Numbered from the stretch's first letter, positions 20,535 to 30,091 are shown. The stretch: 64,000 nucleotides of DNA from Clostridia bacterium (GCA_003249225.1 QKJQ01000012.1:124001-188000); one strand, 5' to 3'. Notes: generated by a model from the letters alone, not told the origin. Made by a program: numbers and translations.

Positions 20535-23006
20535 ATGGGGAAAGCAAAAAAATTACTTAGTCTTGTTATATGCATCTGTATGATAACAGGATTCTGCGGG
20601 TGTGGAAGCAAGGAAAATACAGGCAACGGTGGAACTGAAAGTAACAGCAGTACGCAGCAGACAAACGAACCGCAGACAGATCAGATAACAGCAGGAGTGA
20701 CTTCTGATGATGCTGTAACTGAAAATGCGGAGAACGAAAGGATTGACCAGTTATTAAAAGAATATCAGGCATCATCACTTGAAGCAGTTTCGGATACCGG
20801 TGAAGATATCTCTTTGTCTCTTACCAATGTAGGTAATAACCAGAGAATGCGCGACTGCCTTGCCAAGATGGCTAACAAAGAAGATACAACCATCGTTTAT
20901 CTCGGCGGATCGATTACAGAAGGTTATCTTGTAAATTCAAAGCAGAACTACCCGGTAAAGGTAACAGAATATGTAAGGAATCTGTTTCAGAATGATGCCA
21001 TTGCTTTAGAGAACTCCGGTCTTAGCGGAACATCATCGACCATTGGGCTTCTTCGGTTCAATCAAGATGTTGCTGTCTATGAACCGGATATGGTCGTAAT
21101 TGAATTTGCAGTCAATGATGCACAGGATTCCATTGATAAAATGATGTACGAGAGTCTTGTCAAAGAGTGTCTGATGTTAGAATCTCATCCTGCTGTCGTG
21201 ATCTTGCTTACGGTTACAGAGGAAGGCTACAGCTGTGAAGAACAGATGACAAAGATAGCAACAGACTATGATCTGCCTGTCATTAATGTAAAATCAGCAT
21301 TGTTCCCGCAGATCGAGGCGGGTACACTTACTTATGCAGATTACGCACTGGATGCGGCACATCCCTCCGGGGACGGGCATACTATGATAGCGGATTATTT
21401 TTCTTATTACATAGAAACCGTTCTGTCAGCAGAAGCCACAGACGAAGAAATTGACTATACCGACGCAAAGTCCTATGGAGCAGCTTATATGGGACTGACC
21501 TTTTATAATGCTTCTAATCTGACACCAAAAGCTCTTGGTGGATTTATCGAAGGCAATTCGAACATATCTCATTTTCCGAACGGATGGATCTGGAACAAGA
21601 CAAGCGGATCCATGAAATTTACGATGACAGGAAGGAACTTGTTCCTTCTGTATAAAGAAAACAACGGTTCCAATATGGGGACGATGGAAGTCTATATTGA
21701 TGGTAAGCTGGAAAAGACGGTTTACGCGAACAGTCCGGATGGCTGGGATAATCCCGAAGTGGTGACTTTGATGAATGATATATCGGAAGGCGAACATGAA
21801 GTTGAATTTCGCATGGCAGAAGGATCAGAGGAGAAGATCTTCCATATCCTTGGAATTGGTACGACAGGAACGATAAACAGTGTTGAAAAGGCTCAGCAGG
21901 AAAGCTTACCCTATACAGATCGTGCGATAGTCAATGAAGGAAATACAAGCAGACTGCAACACGTGATAGAAAAAGCAGCCGCAGGCGAACCGTTAACAAT
22001 TGGCTTTATCGGAGGCTCCATAACAATGGGAAGCGGAGCAACAAGCAGTAATAATTGTTATGCGAAAAAAGTCTTCGACTGGTGGGAAGAGACATTTCCA
22101 GATACGGAATTCACTTACATAAATGCGGGAATCGGAGCTACTACCTCACAATTTGCCTGTGCCAGAGTCATGGATGATCTGATGTCCTATGAACCGGATT
22201 TTGTAGTTGTTGAATTCAGTGTCAATGATGGTGTGGAGGCCTCTTATAAAGACAGTTACGAGAGTCTTCTTCAAATGATATTGACAGCGGAGCAGGAACC
22301 TGCTGTTATGATACTGAATATGGTTCAATATAGCAATGGATGGAATGTACAGTCGCTGCACAATGCAATCGGGACAGCATATGATCTGCCAATCGTAAGT
22401 ATGAAGGACAGTATCTATGCAGATATTCTGGCCGGGACCAGAACGGCAGAAGAGTTATCAGGAGATACACTTCACCCAAATGATTTTGGACATTCCATAG
22501 CAGCCAGCCTGATCACAACATTTATCGAAAAAGCAATGGCTGGTGAGATTGGTGATACCAGTGAATATGAGGTACCGGCTGCAGGCAGTAATCTTACCTT
22601 TCTGACCGCGTTACGCCACAACAGCAGCAACAGTTCACCGACACTTCAGGGCTTTTTACAGGACACTGCCAAACAGAATGGCATCACAGATATCTTCAAG
22701 AATGGGTATTATGCGAAAAATGCAGGAGACAGTATAACCTTTGAGGTGGAAGGAAGCAGACTATATCTTCAATACAGAAAGACAAATCAGATGAACGCAC
22801 CAAAAGCTGTGGCAATAATAGATGGAAATGAAGAAAATCCAATCGAACTTGACGGCAATTATCCAAATGGCTGGGGAAACTGGCTGTATCTGGATGACCT
22901 TGGGGGAACTGTGTTGGAATCAGGCGCACATACCATTGAGATCAGAATTACAGAAGGTGGTACCAATGACTTTTATCTGGTATCGGTAATTACGACTGGT
23001 GAGTAA
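20535..23006 (+). CDS. secreted lipoprotein with two SGNH hydrolase domains, each followed by a beta-rich accessory domain
   Basis: Lipobox GFCGCG; SGNH-1 TIVYLGGSITEGYLVNSKQNYP...AHPSGDGH; SGNH-2 LTIGFIGGSITMGSGATSSNNCYA...LHPNDFGH; paired accessory domains GSMKFTMTGRNLFLLYKENN and GDSITFEVEGSRLYLQYRKTN. Confidence 0.85.
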   Translation: MGKAKKLLSLVICICMITGFCGCGSKENTGNGGTESNSSTQQTNEPQTDQITAGVTSDDAVTENAENERIDQLLKEYQASSLEAVSDTGEDISLSLTNVGNNQRMRDCLAKMANKEDTTIVYLGGSITEGYLVNSKQNYPVKVTEYVRNLFQNDAIALENSGLSGTSSTIGLLRFNQDVAVYEPDMVVIEFAVNDAQDSIDKMMYESLVKECLMLESHPAVVILLTVTEEGYSCEEQMTKIATDYDLPVINVKSALFPQIEAGTLTYADYALDAAHPSGDGHTMIADYFSYYIETVLSAEATDEEIDYTDAKSYGAAYMGLTFYNASNLTPKALGGFIEGNSNISHFPNGWIWNKTSGSMKFTMTGRNLFLLYKENNGSNMGTMEVYIDGKLEKTVYANSPDGWDNPEVVTLMNDISEGEHEVEFRMAEGSEEKIFHILGIGTTGTINSVEKAQQESLPYTDRAIVNEGNTSRLQHVIEKAAAGEPLTIGFIGGSITMGSGATSSNNCYAKKVFDWWEETFPDTEFTYINAGIGATTSQFACARVMDDLMSYEPDFVVVEFSVNDGVEASYKDSYESLLQMILTAEQEPAVMILNMVQYSNGWNVQSLHNAIGTAYDLPIVSMKDSIYADILAGTRTAEELSGDTLHPNDFGHSIAASLITTFIEKAMAGEIGDTSEYEVPAAGSNLTFLTALRHNSSNSSPTLQGFLQDTAKQNGITDIFKNGYYAKNAGDSITFEVEGSRLYLQYRKTNQMNAPKAVAIIDGNEENPIELDGNYPNGWGNWLYLDDLGGTVLESGAHTIEIRITEGGTNDFYLVSVITTGE

Positions 23007-23064
23007 AGGGTAGAGTGAAAGAATAGCCCCCAAAAGGCACAGGATAGGCATTAAGTGAAAAGAA

Positions 23065-23106
23065 AGAACCGGTCTTTCAGGAACTAAAGACCGGTTCTGT
23101 TTCTTT
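23065..23106. terminator. strong bidirectional terminator
   Basis: AGAACCGGTCTTT-caggaact-AAAGACCGGTTCT, perfect 13-bp stem then T-rich, between convergent genes. Confidence 0.88.
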
Positions 23107-23667
23107 TTTATGAAGTAAGTATAGGATCGCTCCGATAACACGGCGGCACATGGCTGCTATATACTCACAGTCTGCCTCGATTTTTGAAATCATGGATAAG
23201 TATTCTCTGTGAAAATTCTCAATCATCTGAAAGATATCATTAACTGAATTCACTGCTATGGCTACAATCGCCGGATGCTTTGTATAGTTATCTTTCAGAT
23301 AACTGCGCAGGGCAAATTTCAACTCATTCTCATAAGTACAGTGCTCACGGAAGCTTCCATGAAAAGCACAGGTATGAGGAAAGGTGAAAAAGTCGGCCAG
23401 ATAATGTGTTATTATACCAAGACGACGCCAGAATTGTGCATCTGTCTTATGGCTTTTTTCATAGGTATCGGTCAGTTTTAGAATTTCTGATTTTAAGAGG
23501 GTATATGAACTTTCCAGATTGTGTCTTCTGTATAGAAAGGATGGCTGGATATCCGGAAGAATACTTCCAAGATAAAATGATTTTCTGTTCTTTTGTGAGA
23601 ATATGGATTTTGAATTCATTGTATGTAATAAATAGTGTGACAAAGAAAGATGAGATTTTTTACGCAT
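23077..23667 (-). CDS. zinc-dependent phospholipase C-like family protein
   Basis: HLSLSHYLLHTM...FYLGSILPDIQPSF...RRLGIITHYLADFFTFPHTCAFHGSFREHCTYENEL: multiple His/Asp of the zinc-dependent PLC domain. Confidence 0.75.
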   Translation of the reverse strand: MRKKSHLSLSHYLLHTMNSKSIFSQKNRKSFYLGSILPDIQPSFLYRRHNLESSYTLLKSEILKLTDTYEKSHKTDAQFWRRLGIITHYLADFFTFPHTCAFHGSFREHCTYENELKFALRSYLKDNYTKHPAIVAIAVNSVNDIFQMIENFHREYLSMISKIEADCEYIAAMCRRVIGAILYLLHKKETEPVFSS

Positions 23668-23910
23668 TTGTATTGTTACCTTTCGCTTGTATTAACCATA
23701 AATTTTTCCTATATGAGAATGATTCTACACTACATGAGACTGAGAAGCAATTATTTTTTAAAAAAAATCACAAAAAGTTTTGATTTGTACTAAATATTGG
23801 GAATTATTTATCGAAATTCGCGAGCGAAAAAAATTTACAATATTAATATTACTTTAAATTTGTATGAGTTGTATGAATTGTGTGATAATAAGTTGTTAAT
23901 TATCAAATTG

Positions 23911-23943
23911 TGTATTGAAATATTCAATACATTGTGCTATGAT
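23911..23943 (+). promoter_or_regulatory. msrB promoter with overlapping perfect dyad
   Basis: Dyad TGTATTGAA-ATA-TTCAATACA (23911-23931) covers -35 TTGAAA (23915-23920); 17-bp spacer; -10 TATGAT (23938-23943). Confidence 0.65.
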
Positions 23944-23988
23944 AAAATAAGCCTCAATAGATGAGGTGTTATATCGGAGGTGAGAATA

Positions 23989-24417
23989 ATGAGCGTAACG
24001 GAAGCTGAAAAAGCAAGATTATCTCCGATGCAGTATGAAGTCACACAGAATAATGCAACGGAGCCGCCTTTTAAAAATGAGTATTTTGACCTGTTTGAAA
24101 CAGGCATATATGTCGATATTATTTCTGGACAACCATTGTTTCTATCAAAGGACAAATTTGATGCAGGATGTGGATGGCCAAGCTTTACAAGACCAATTGA
24201 CGTCAATGAGATTACAGAAGTAGTTGACTACAGGCATGGAATGATTCGGACTGAGGTAAGAAGTACGAGAGCAGATGCGCATTTAGGACATGTATTTGAA
24301 GATGGACCAGACGAAACAGGAGGTCTGCGGTATTGTATTAACAGTGCATCGATCCGTTTTATTCCAAAAGACCAAATGGAGGCGGAAGGATATGAGAGAT
24401 ATCTTTCCATGTTATAA
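23989..24417 (+). CDS. msrB: peptide-methionine (R)-S-oxide reductase
   Basis: [22 protein letters not shown]...[14 protein letters not shown]...[17 protein letters not shown]...[26 protein letters not shown]. Confidence 0.95.
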   Translation: MSVTEAEKARLSPMQYEVTQNNATEPPFKNEYFDLFETGIYVDIISGQPLFLSKDKFDAGCGWPSFTRPIDVNEITEVVDYRHGMIRTEVRSTRADAHLGHVFEDGPDETGGLRYCINSASIRFIPKDQMEAEGYERYLSML

Positions 24418-24440
24418 CAAATAGCCAGGGAGGTGATATC

Positions 24441-24635
24441 ATGGATGTACAACAGATTTCCATGACATTAGCCCAGGCAGATCTGATGAACAAAGTATCA
24501 TCAGCTGTAATGGGAAAAGTTCTGGACTCGTTTGAAACGGCCGGACAGGGAGTTATTAAAATGATAAATGAGGCACCGACAATGGAACACTCTGTAACGC
24601 CTCATTTGGGAAGTTCAATTGATGTTAGAGTTTAA
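24441..24635 (+). CDS. YjfB family putative motility protein
   Basis: MDVQQISMTLAQADLMNKVSSAVMGKVLDSFETAGQGVIKMI: short YjfB-like pattern; GGGAGGTGAT RBS. Confidence 0.75.
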   Translation: MDVQQISMTLAQADLMNKVSSAVMGKVLDSFETAGQGVIKMINEAPTMEHSVTPHLGSSIDVRV

Positions 24636-24638
24636 AGA

Positions 24639-24671
24639 ATACCCGGTAAATTTTTTACCGGGTATTTTGCA
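24639..24671 (+). terminator. Rho-independent terminator
   Basis: AATACCCGGTAAA-ttt-TTTACCGGGTATT. Confidence 0.85.
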
Positions 24672-24712
24672 ATGGATTTTTAGCTTGAAGTCTGAGCAGA
24701 ATTGGGGGAGAA

Positions 24713-25420
24713 ATGAAGGAAATTTTTAAAAGAGGATTTAATGTTACACCAATTTATCATAGCGGATTTTATGTTGAAACGGAAAAAGAAACATTTCTTT
24801 TTGATTATTACAAAGGAGGGTTTCCAGAATTTGATCGTCAAAAACATCTTTATGTGTTTGTAAGTCACAAACACATGGATCATTTTAATAAGGAGATTTT
24901 CCAGATAGCAGTTACACGTGATAATGTTACCTATATTTTATCGAAAGATGCAAAGATGAATGATAATTATATGGAGAAAATGAATATTCCTAAACAGACT
25001 TGGAACAAGATTCAATATGTCAATGCGGGACAGTCTTATTCAATCGATGATCTTTCCATTGAAACTTTTCCGTCGACAGATGCCGGGGTTGCTTTTTTGA
25101 TTTCATGCGACGCTGGCAGTATTTATCATGCCGGAGATCTGCATTGGTGGATTTGGGAAGGTGAATCAAAAGAAGCAAATGACAAAATGACAAAACAGTA
25201 TTTTGATGCGATAGCTCCCTTAAAAAACAGAGAGATCGATCTTGCGTTTCTTGTGCTTGATCCAAGACAGGAAGGTTATTATACAAAGGGCTTTGATTCT
25301 TTTATGCGAACCGCAAAGGTTAAAGAAGTATATCCAATGCATTATGGCGATGATGCATCTGTTGTTGAGAGGTTCCGACAGGAGGAATGTGCAAGGGACT
25401 ACATTGACAAGATAAAATAA
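24713..25420 (+). CDS. MBL-fold metallo-hydrolase
   Basis: VFVSHKHMDHFN (HxHxDH-like)...IYHAGDLHWWIW...MHYGDD. Confidence 0.85.
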   Translation: MKEIFKRGFNVTPIYHSGFYVETEKETFLFDYYKGGFPEFDRQKHLYVFVSHKHMDHFNKEIFQIAVTRDNVTYILSKDAKMNDNYMEKMNIPKQTWNKIQYVNAGQSYSIDDLSIETFPSTDAGVAFLISCDAGSIYHAGDLHWWIWEGESKEANDKMTKQYFDAIAPLKNREIDLAFLVLDPRQEGYYTKGFDSFMRTAKVKEVYPMHYGDDASVVERFRQEECARDYIDKIK

Positions 25421-25750
25421 TGGTCATATTACAAAGTGTTTGAAAATTATACAAATTTATATACTAAACAGGGGAAAATGGATAGTGATTGTTAATTAAA
25501 ATACTATCTCATAGTTGAAAATGGTAATAGAAACTGGAATTTGTACACGGAAAGTGACGGAAAGTGAAAACCACTGGTTAATTGGTCCATTTTTATAAAA
25601 TCATATGGCAAATTACACAAAATCTATGTATAATATAGAATGAAAAATAAGGGATATAAATAAGATATCCGTAAGGATATGCATAGGGATGATTTGATAT
25701 ATTTTATAAATCGAAGAAGCAATTCCAACAATTAAACAGGAGGAGCACAA

Positions 25751-27166
25751 ATGAGAAAAACAAAAATTATCTGTACAGTAGGACCAGCAACGGATAGGGA
25801 AGGTGTTCTGGAGCAACTGATCAAAGAAGGAATGGATGTTGCCAGATTGAACTTTTCACATGGGTCACATGAAGAACATAAGGTAAGGATGGATAAAGTA
25901 AAAGAAATCCGGGCGGCACAAGGAAAACCAGTCGCGATTCTTCTTGACACAAAAGGCCCTGAAATAAGAGTCACTTCCTTTAAAGAAGGCAAAGTCCAAC
26001 TGGTAACAGGTCAGGAGTTCCGCCTGCGAATTGATGATGCACCCGGTGATGAAAAAAGTGTACCGATTACTTACAAGGATTTATATAAAGATGTCAAAAA
26101 AGGGGACAGAATCCTCATTGATGACGGTCTGATCGAAATGATTGTTACCGCAATTGAAAAAACAGTGATTGTCTGTGAAGTAAAGAATGATGGTGCAGTT
26201 TCAAATAACAAAGGAATTAATGTACCCGGCGTACCGCTTTCCATGCCATACATCAGTGAAAGAGATAAAGCAGACATTCTTTTTGGCATTGAACAGGAAG
26301 TTGATTTTATTGCTGCTTCCTTTGTAAGCACCGCAGATGAAATTATAGAAATCAGACAACTGCTTGAAAAGAATGGTGGAAAAGGTATTAATATTATTGC
26401 TAAGATCGAGAACCAGCATGGCGTTGATAATATTAATTCTATCATTGAAGTTGCGGACAGTATTATGATCGCTCGTGGTGACATGGGTGTAGAAATTGAC
26501 TGTGAAGATGTTCCGGCTATTCAGAAAAAGATCATTAAAAAATCTTATGAAGCAGGCAAACAGGTTATTACCGCAACGCAGATGCTTGATTCCATGATCA
26601 AGAACCCAAGACCAACAAGAGCAGAGACAACGGATGTTGCCAATGCAATCTATGATGGTACAAGCTGTATCATGCTTTCCGGAGAGACCGCTGCCGGTCT
26701 TTATCCAGTAGAAGCACTGCGAATGATGGTGAAGATCGCAACAAAGACAGAAAAAGACATTGATTACGAAAAACGCTTTTTCAGTCATCCACGTGAAGCA
26801 AATCCGAATATTACCGATGCAATCTGTCATGCAACCTGTACTACAGCACTGGATCTGAATGCAGCTGCTATTATAGCAGTAACAATGTCCGGTAATACAG
26901 CAAGAATGCTTTCCAGATACCGTCCGGCATGTGATATCATTGGTTGTACAACGGATGAGCGTGTCAGCCGCCAGATTAATCTTTCCTGGGGTGTAAGACC
27001 GGTACTGATCAATCAGAAGCAGGAGACATTCGGACTATTTGAGCATGCACTTGGCGTTGCCGAGATGAAGGGATTCGTTAAACGCGGGGACATAACCGTT
27101 ATTACTTCCGGTGTACCAATCGGTGTATCCGGAACAACGAACATGATCAAAGTTCAGGTGATCTGA
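25751..27166 (+). CDS. pyk: pyruvate kinase
   Basis: MRKTKIICTVGPATDREGVLEQLIKEGMDVARLNFSHGSHEEH...ILLDTKGPEIR...IMIARGDMGVEI...ATQMLDSMIKNPRPTRAETTDVANAIYDGTSCIMLSGETAAG. Confidence 0.97.
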   Translation: MRKTKIICTVGPATDREGVLEQLIKEGMDVARLNFSHGSHEEHKVRMDKVKEIRAAQGKPVAILLDTKGPEIRVTSFKEGKVQLVTGQEFRLRIDDAPGDEKSVPITYKDLYKDVKKGDRILIDDGLIEMIVTAIEKTVIVCEVKNDGAVSNNKGINVPGVPLSMPYISERDKADILFGIEQEVDFIAASFVSTADEIIEIRQLLEKNGGKGINIIAKIENQHGVDNINSIIEVADSIMIARGDMGVEIDCEDVPAIQKKIIKKSYEAGKQVITATQMLDSMIKNPRPTRAETTDVANAIYDGTSCIMLSGETAAGLYPVEALRMMVKIATKTEKDIDYEKRFFSHPREANPNITDAICHATCTTALDLNAAAIIAVTMSGNTARMLSRYRPACDIIGCTTDERVSRQINLSWGVRPVLINQKQETFGLFEHALGVAEMKGFVKRGDITVITSGVPIGVSGTTNMIKVQVI

Positions 27167-27206
27167 TAAAGCATAAGGATGTCCTTTGAATTAAATATTG
27201 ATATAA

Positions 27207-27242
27207 AAAACAGGTCATACATTGAATTGTATGACCTGTTTT
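27207..27242. terminator. terminator between pyk (+) and tRNA-Ser (-)
   Basis: AAAACAGGTCATACA-ttgaat-TGTATGACCTGTTTT, usable in both directions. Confidence 0.85.
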
Positions 27243-27244
27243 AG

Positions 27245-27330
27245 CGGAGACGGTGGGATTCGAACCCACGAGCCCTTGCGGGCTACCTGATTTCGAGTCA
27301 GGGCCGTTATGACCACTTCGATACATCTCC
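27245..27330 (-). tRNA. tRNA-Ser (anticodon CGA)
   Basis: Minus strand GGAGATGTATCGAAGTGGTCATAACGGCCCTGACTCGAAATCAGGTAGCCCGCAAGGGCTCGTGGGTTCGAATCCCACCGTCTCCG; anticodon loop CTCGAAA, long variable arm, T loop GGTTCGAATCC; CCA not encoded. Confidence 0.95.
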
Positions 27331-27365
27331 TTACTATGCAGAAAAACCGTGCGAAAACAATTATA

Positions 27366-28343
27366 CTACATGGCAGTTAATTTGACAATAAGAAATTCAA
27401 CAGCGATTTTTTCCTGAAGAAGACCGCTTTTGACCTGTGCTTCCACTTCGGTACCATAATCAATGGCTTCGTGTATGGTCGCTAAGGAAAAGTTTCTGGC
27501 TTGTGCAACATATTTATTGATTACAAAGGATTTTTGCTTCATTTTATCAGCGATGGACTGAGGACCGGCTCCATTTTCCTGCAACTCTTTGACCTGCAGC
27601 ATGATATTAAAATGCCGCACAATATGATACAGGATACCAAGTGGGCGTTCTTTCATCGCAAGCATTGTTTTATAATGAGTAAAGGCTTCCACTTGATTTT
27701 TTCGGCCGATTGCTTCGGTCAGTTGGAAGATCTTGCCCATAATGTGTTCGATACAGACCGTGTCAATATCCTTACGGGTTATGATGTCGCGGTCATAGGC
27801 AAAGCAGACAAGTTTTTCGATTTCATTCTGCAGATTGTTCATATCAGTACCGACAAGTTCGAGAAGATAAGCTGCATCCTGTGTTGTTATCTTTTTCTCA
27901 TCTTTTTTAAGTTGAGAGCCAATAAATGTCCGAAGGCTTGCTTCGTCAAGCTCGTTCATCTCACTGACAACACCAAGATCTTGAACTATTTTATACAGTC
28001 GGTTTCGTTTATCGATCTCTGCTTCGCAAAACACAATGTGTGTCGATTCCGGAAGCTCGGAAAGTGCGTCCGCAAGTTCGTTGGCCGACTTAAAAAGTCC
28101 GCTGTTCTCGATGACGATCAGTCGTCTGTCGTTGAAGAACGGCATGGTATCTGCAATTTGTCTGACTTCAAGCAGGTCAATTCCTTTCCCTTCAAAATAA
28201 GAATAATTCATATCATCACTGCCTTTTAGAATTCCTTCTTTTAGCTTGCTAAGGTATAGTTTACGAAGGTAGGCTTCTGTTCCATAGAGCAGGTAGAAAG
28301 GTTTGTATGTACCGGCTTTTATATGTTCACGTATGGTCTTCAA
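27366..28343 (-). CDS. holA: DNA polymerase III subunit delta
   Basis: FYLLYGTEAYLRKLYLSKLKEGI...FNDRRLIVIENSGLF...HIVFCEAEIDKRNRLYK; next to rpsT as in Bacillus. Confidence 0.92.
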   Translation of the reverse strand: MKTIREHIKAGTYKPFYLLYGTEAYLRKLYLSKLKEGILKGSDDMNYSYFEGKGIDLLEVRQIADTMPFFNDRRLIVIENSGLFKSANELADALSELPESTHIVFCEAEIDKRNRLYKIVQDLGVVSEMNELDEASLRTFIGSQLKKDEKKITTQDAAYLLELVGTDMNNLQNEIEKLVCFAYDRDIITRKDIDTVCIEHIMGKIFQLTEAIGRKNQVEAFTHYKTMLAMKERPLGILYHIVRHFNIMLQVKELQENGAGPQSIADKMKQKSFVINKYVAQARNFSLATIHEAIDYGTEVEAQVKSGLLQEKIAVEFLIVKLTAM

Positions 28344-29206
28344 TATGTACGCCTCCCGATGGATTCTCCCATTTGGATCTTTGTTTCATAACCTGAGTTT
28401 GTATTACCTGTAAGATCAATATCCGGGGTAACAGCATCCTTTTTAAAGAACAGGAGGATGGTAGAACCACCGAATTCAAAGTATCCTTTTTCCTGTCCTC
28501 GAAAAACACGGGCTTTTTCATGATGATTGCAGATCTTACCAACAAGCATGGCTCCGACCTCCATCTGAATGATTTTACCAAAATGTTCACTCATGAGCAA
28601 AGAATAGGATCTGCTGTTTTCATGATAGACAGGGACCGAATCAACAGCTGTCGGATGTACCGTATGGAAAAAACCTTCAATAGTATGATTGATTCCTTTG
28701 AGTCCTTCATCAACATAACAGTACCTGTGATAATTATCAACGCAAAGACGAAGAAGATAACAGGTTCCGCCTGTGTATTCTTTTGCCAGAGCCTCAGACT
28801 GCAGCAGACTGGTCAGAGAATATTCAGAATGTTTTATGGTAAAGGTGGTATCGTCTTTAATTTCGAAGACCGAAACCAGTCCGTCGCAGGGACTGATCAG
28901 TACATCAGGATTCTGGTTGACCGGACGTTTTGCCGGTTTTATTTTACGGGTGAAAAAATCATTGTACGATTTATAGAAGCAATACTGGTAATCACTCATT
29001 TTAATATGATTCCTGCGAACGAATGGATCGATGAAAAGCGTAGATGCGGATGTGCTTAAAAAAAATCCGCCTGCTTTGCTGACAGCAGGAAGAGTAAGGA
29101 GTTTTACCAGTTTTTGTCCACAGGATGTCTGATATAGCAAAGGAATCAGCTTATCCATGGTATCTTTCTTAATCATTATGGTACCTTTTCTGGTTTTATA
29201 TTGCAT
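28340..29206 (-). CDS. psd: phosphatidylserine decarboxylase proenzyme
   Basis: ISPCDGLVSVFEI...LRLCVDNYHRYCYVDEG...GAMLVGKICNH...GYFEFGGSTILLFF (G-S-T processing site). Confidence 0.93.
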   Translation of the reverse strand: MQYKTRKGTIMIKKDTMDKLIPLLYQTSCGQKLVKLLTLPAVSKAGGFFLSTSASTLFIDPFVRRNHIKMSDYQYCFYKSYNDFFTRKIKPAKRPVNQNPDVLISPCDGLVSVFEIKDDTTFTIKHSEYSLTSLLQSEALAKEYTGGTCYLLRLCVDNYHRYCYVDEGLKGINHTIEGFFHTVHPTAVDSVPVYHENSRSYSLLMSEHFGKIIQMEVGAMLVGKICNHHEKARVFRGQEKGYFEFGGSTILLFFKKDAVTPDIDLTGNTNSGYETKIQMGESIGRRTY

Positions 29207-29486
29207 AGAAAGCTCCTTTCGTATCTGGAATACCTATTTGTTTTTGAATAATAAGAAGAATGATGTGATGTGAAAACAGGCGTTCTGCCGTAAGGTTATG
29301 GATCACTTTTAATCATACATCATAACGCAAAGCACTTCTCATTGTATCATTTTTAGACGTTGGAGCCAAGACTGTGTTTAATAATGCAGACCTATGATTT
29401 TTGACCCTGTTACCATCATATATCAAAAATACAAAAATGAAAAGACAGGATTAATAAAGGTCTGGTCAGAAGGGTAAGAATTAAAA

Positions 29487-29517
29487 TAAAAAACTCCATC
29501 GTTGAACGATGGAGTCA
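29487..29517 (-). terminator. Rho-independent terminator after rpsT
   Basis: Minus: ACTCCATCG-ttcaa-CGATGGAGT then TTTTTTATTTT. Confidence 0.88.
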
Positions 29518-29537
29518 GGTACAGATTGTTTTACTGA

Positions 29538-29801
29538 TTAAGCGAGTGCATTCACAGCTTTTGTTAACTGGGATACTTTTCTTGCAACAGTATTCTTGTG
29601 GAAAATACCTTTTCCTGCAGCTTTATCAAGTGCAGTAACAGTATCTTTCAGACATTCTGCAGCGAGGGTTTTGTCACCGGCAGCCACGGCAGCGTCAACC
29701 TTCTTTATTAAAGTCTTAAGTTTAGACTTGATCATCTTGTTTTGCATTGTCTTTGTCTCGATAACGAGAATACGTTTCTTAGCAGATTTAATATTTGCCA
29801 A
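29538..29801 (-). CDS. rpsT: 30S ribosomal protein S20 (likely TTG start)
   Basis: (M)ANIKSAKKRILVIETKTMQNKMIKSKLKTLIKKVDAA...AAGKGIFHKNTVARKVSQLTKAVNAL; GGAGGT placed before TTG at 29801-29799 (track starts at GTG 29810). Confidence 0.94.
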   Translation of the reverse strand: MANIKSAKKRILVIETKTMQNKMIKSKLKTLIKKVDAAVAAGDKTLAAECLKDTVTALDKAAGKGIFHKNTVARKVSQLTKAVNALA

Positions 29802-29931
29802 TTCATACACCTCCGATATTATGGTTTCTGCAGAACCCCTATCTATTTCTTACCAAGCCTAGGCGGCTGCAGTTTTCGCATGATTGTTCTGGAGATCCGG
29901 ACACGGACGTTCTGTCAGAACATACGACTAT

Positions 29932-29960
29932 ATATTAGTATAATCAATTCATAATGTCAA
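29932..29960 (-). promoter_or_regulatory. candidate sigma-A promoter for rpsT
   Basis: Minus: TTGACA-TTATGAATTGATTATAC(17)-TAATAT. Confidence 0.6.
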
Positions 29961-30091
29961 TCATTTATTTTAAAATTAAAGGAAAAAATTATCCGGTAAC
30001 TTTGAGTGAGAGAGAAGACTTATAAAGTATTATATTTTGACAAAAGCCATACGAACATAATGCAGTATAAGAAAAGCAGTAAAGACAGTGC

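Noticed and set aside
25421-25750. 330-nt pyk upstream region examined as a riboswitch candidate
   Set aside because: Only a small GATATCC-gtaa-GGATAT hairpin near a TATAAT box was seen; no recognisable aptamer or T-box motif.
26201-26830. 209-aa antisense ORF in pyk
   Set aside because: Lies wholly inside highly conserved pyruvate kinase coding sequence; no RBS or recognisable domain.
27501-28229. 242-aa + strand ORF opposite holA
   Set aside because: Antisense to recognisable holA; Phe/Ile/Cys-rich composition typical of a shadow frame.
29487-29517. Inverted repeat considered as part of a CRISPR or small RNA
   Set aside because: Single copy, with T-run on the rpsT strand: an ordinary intrinsic terminator.
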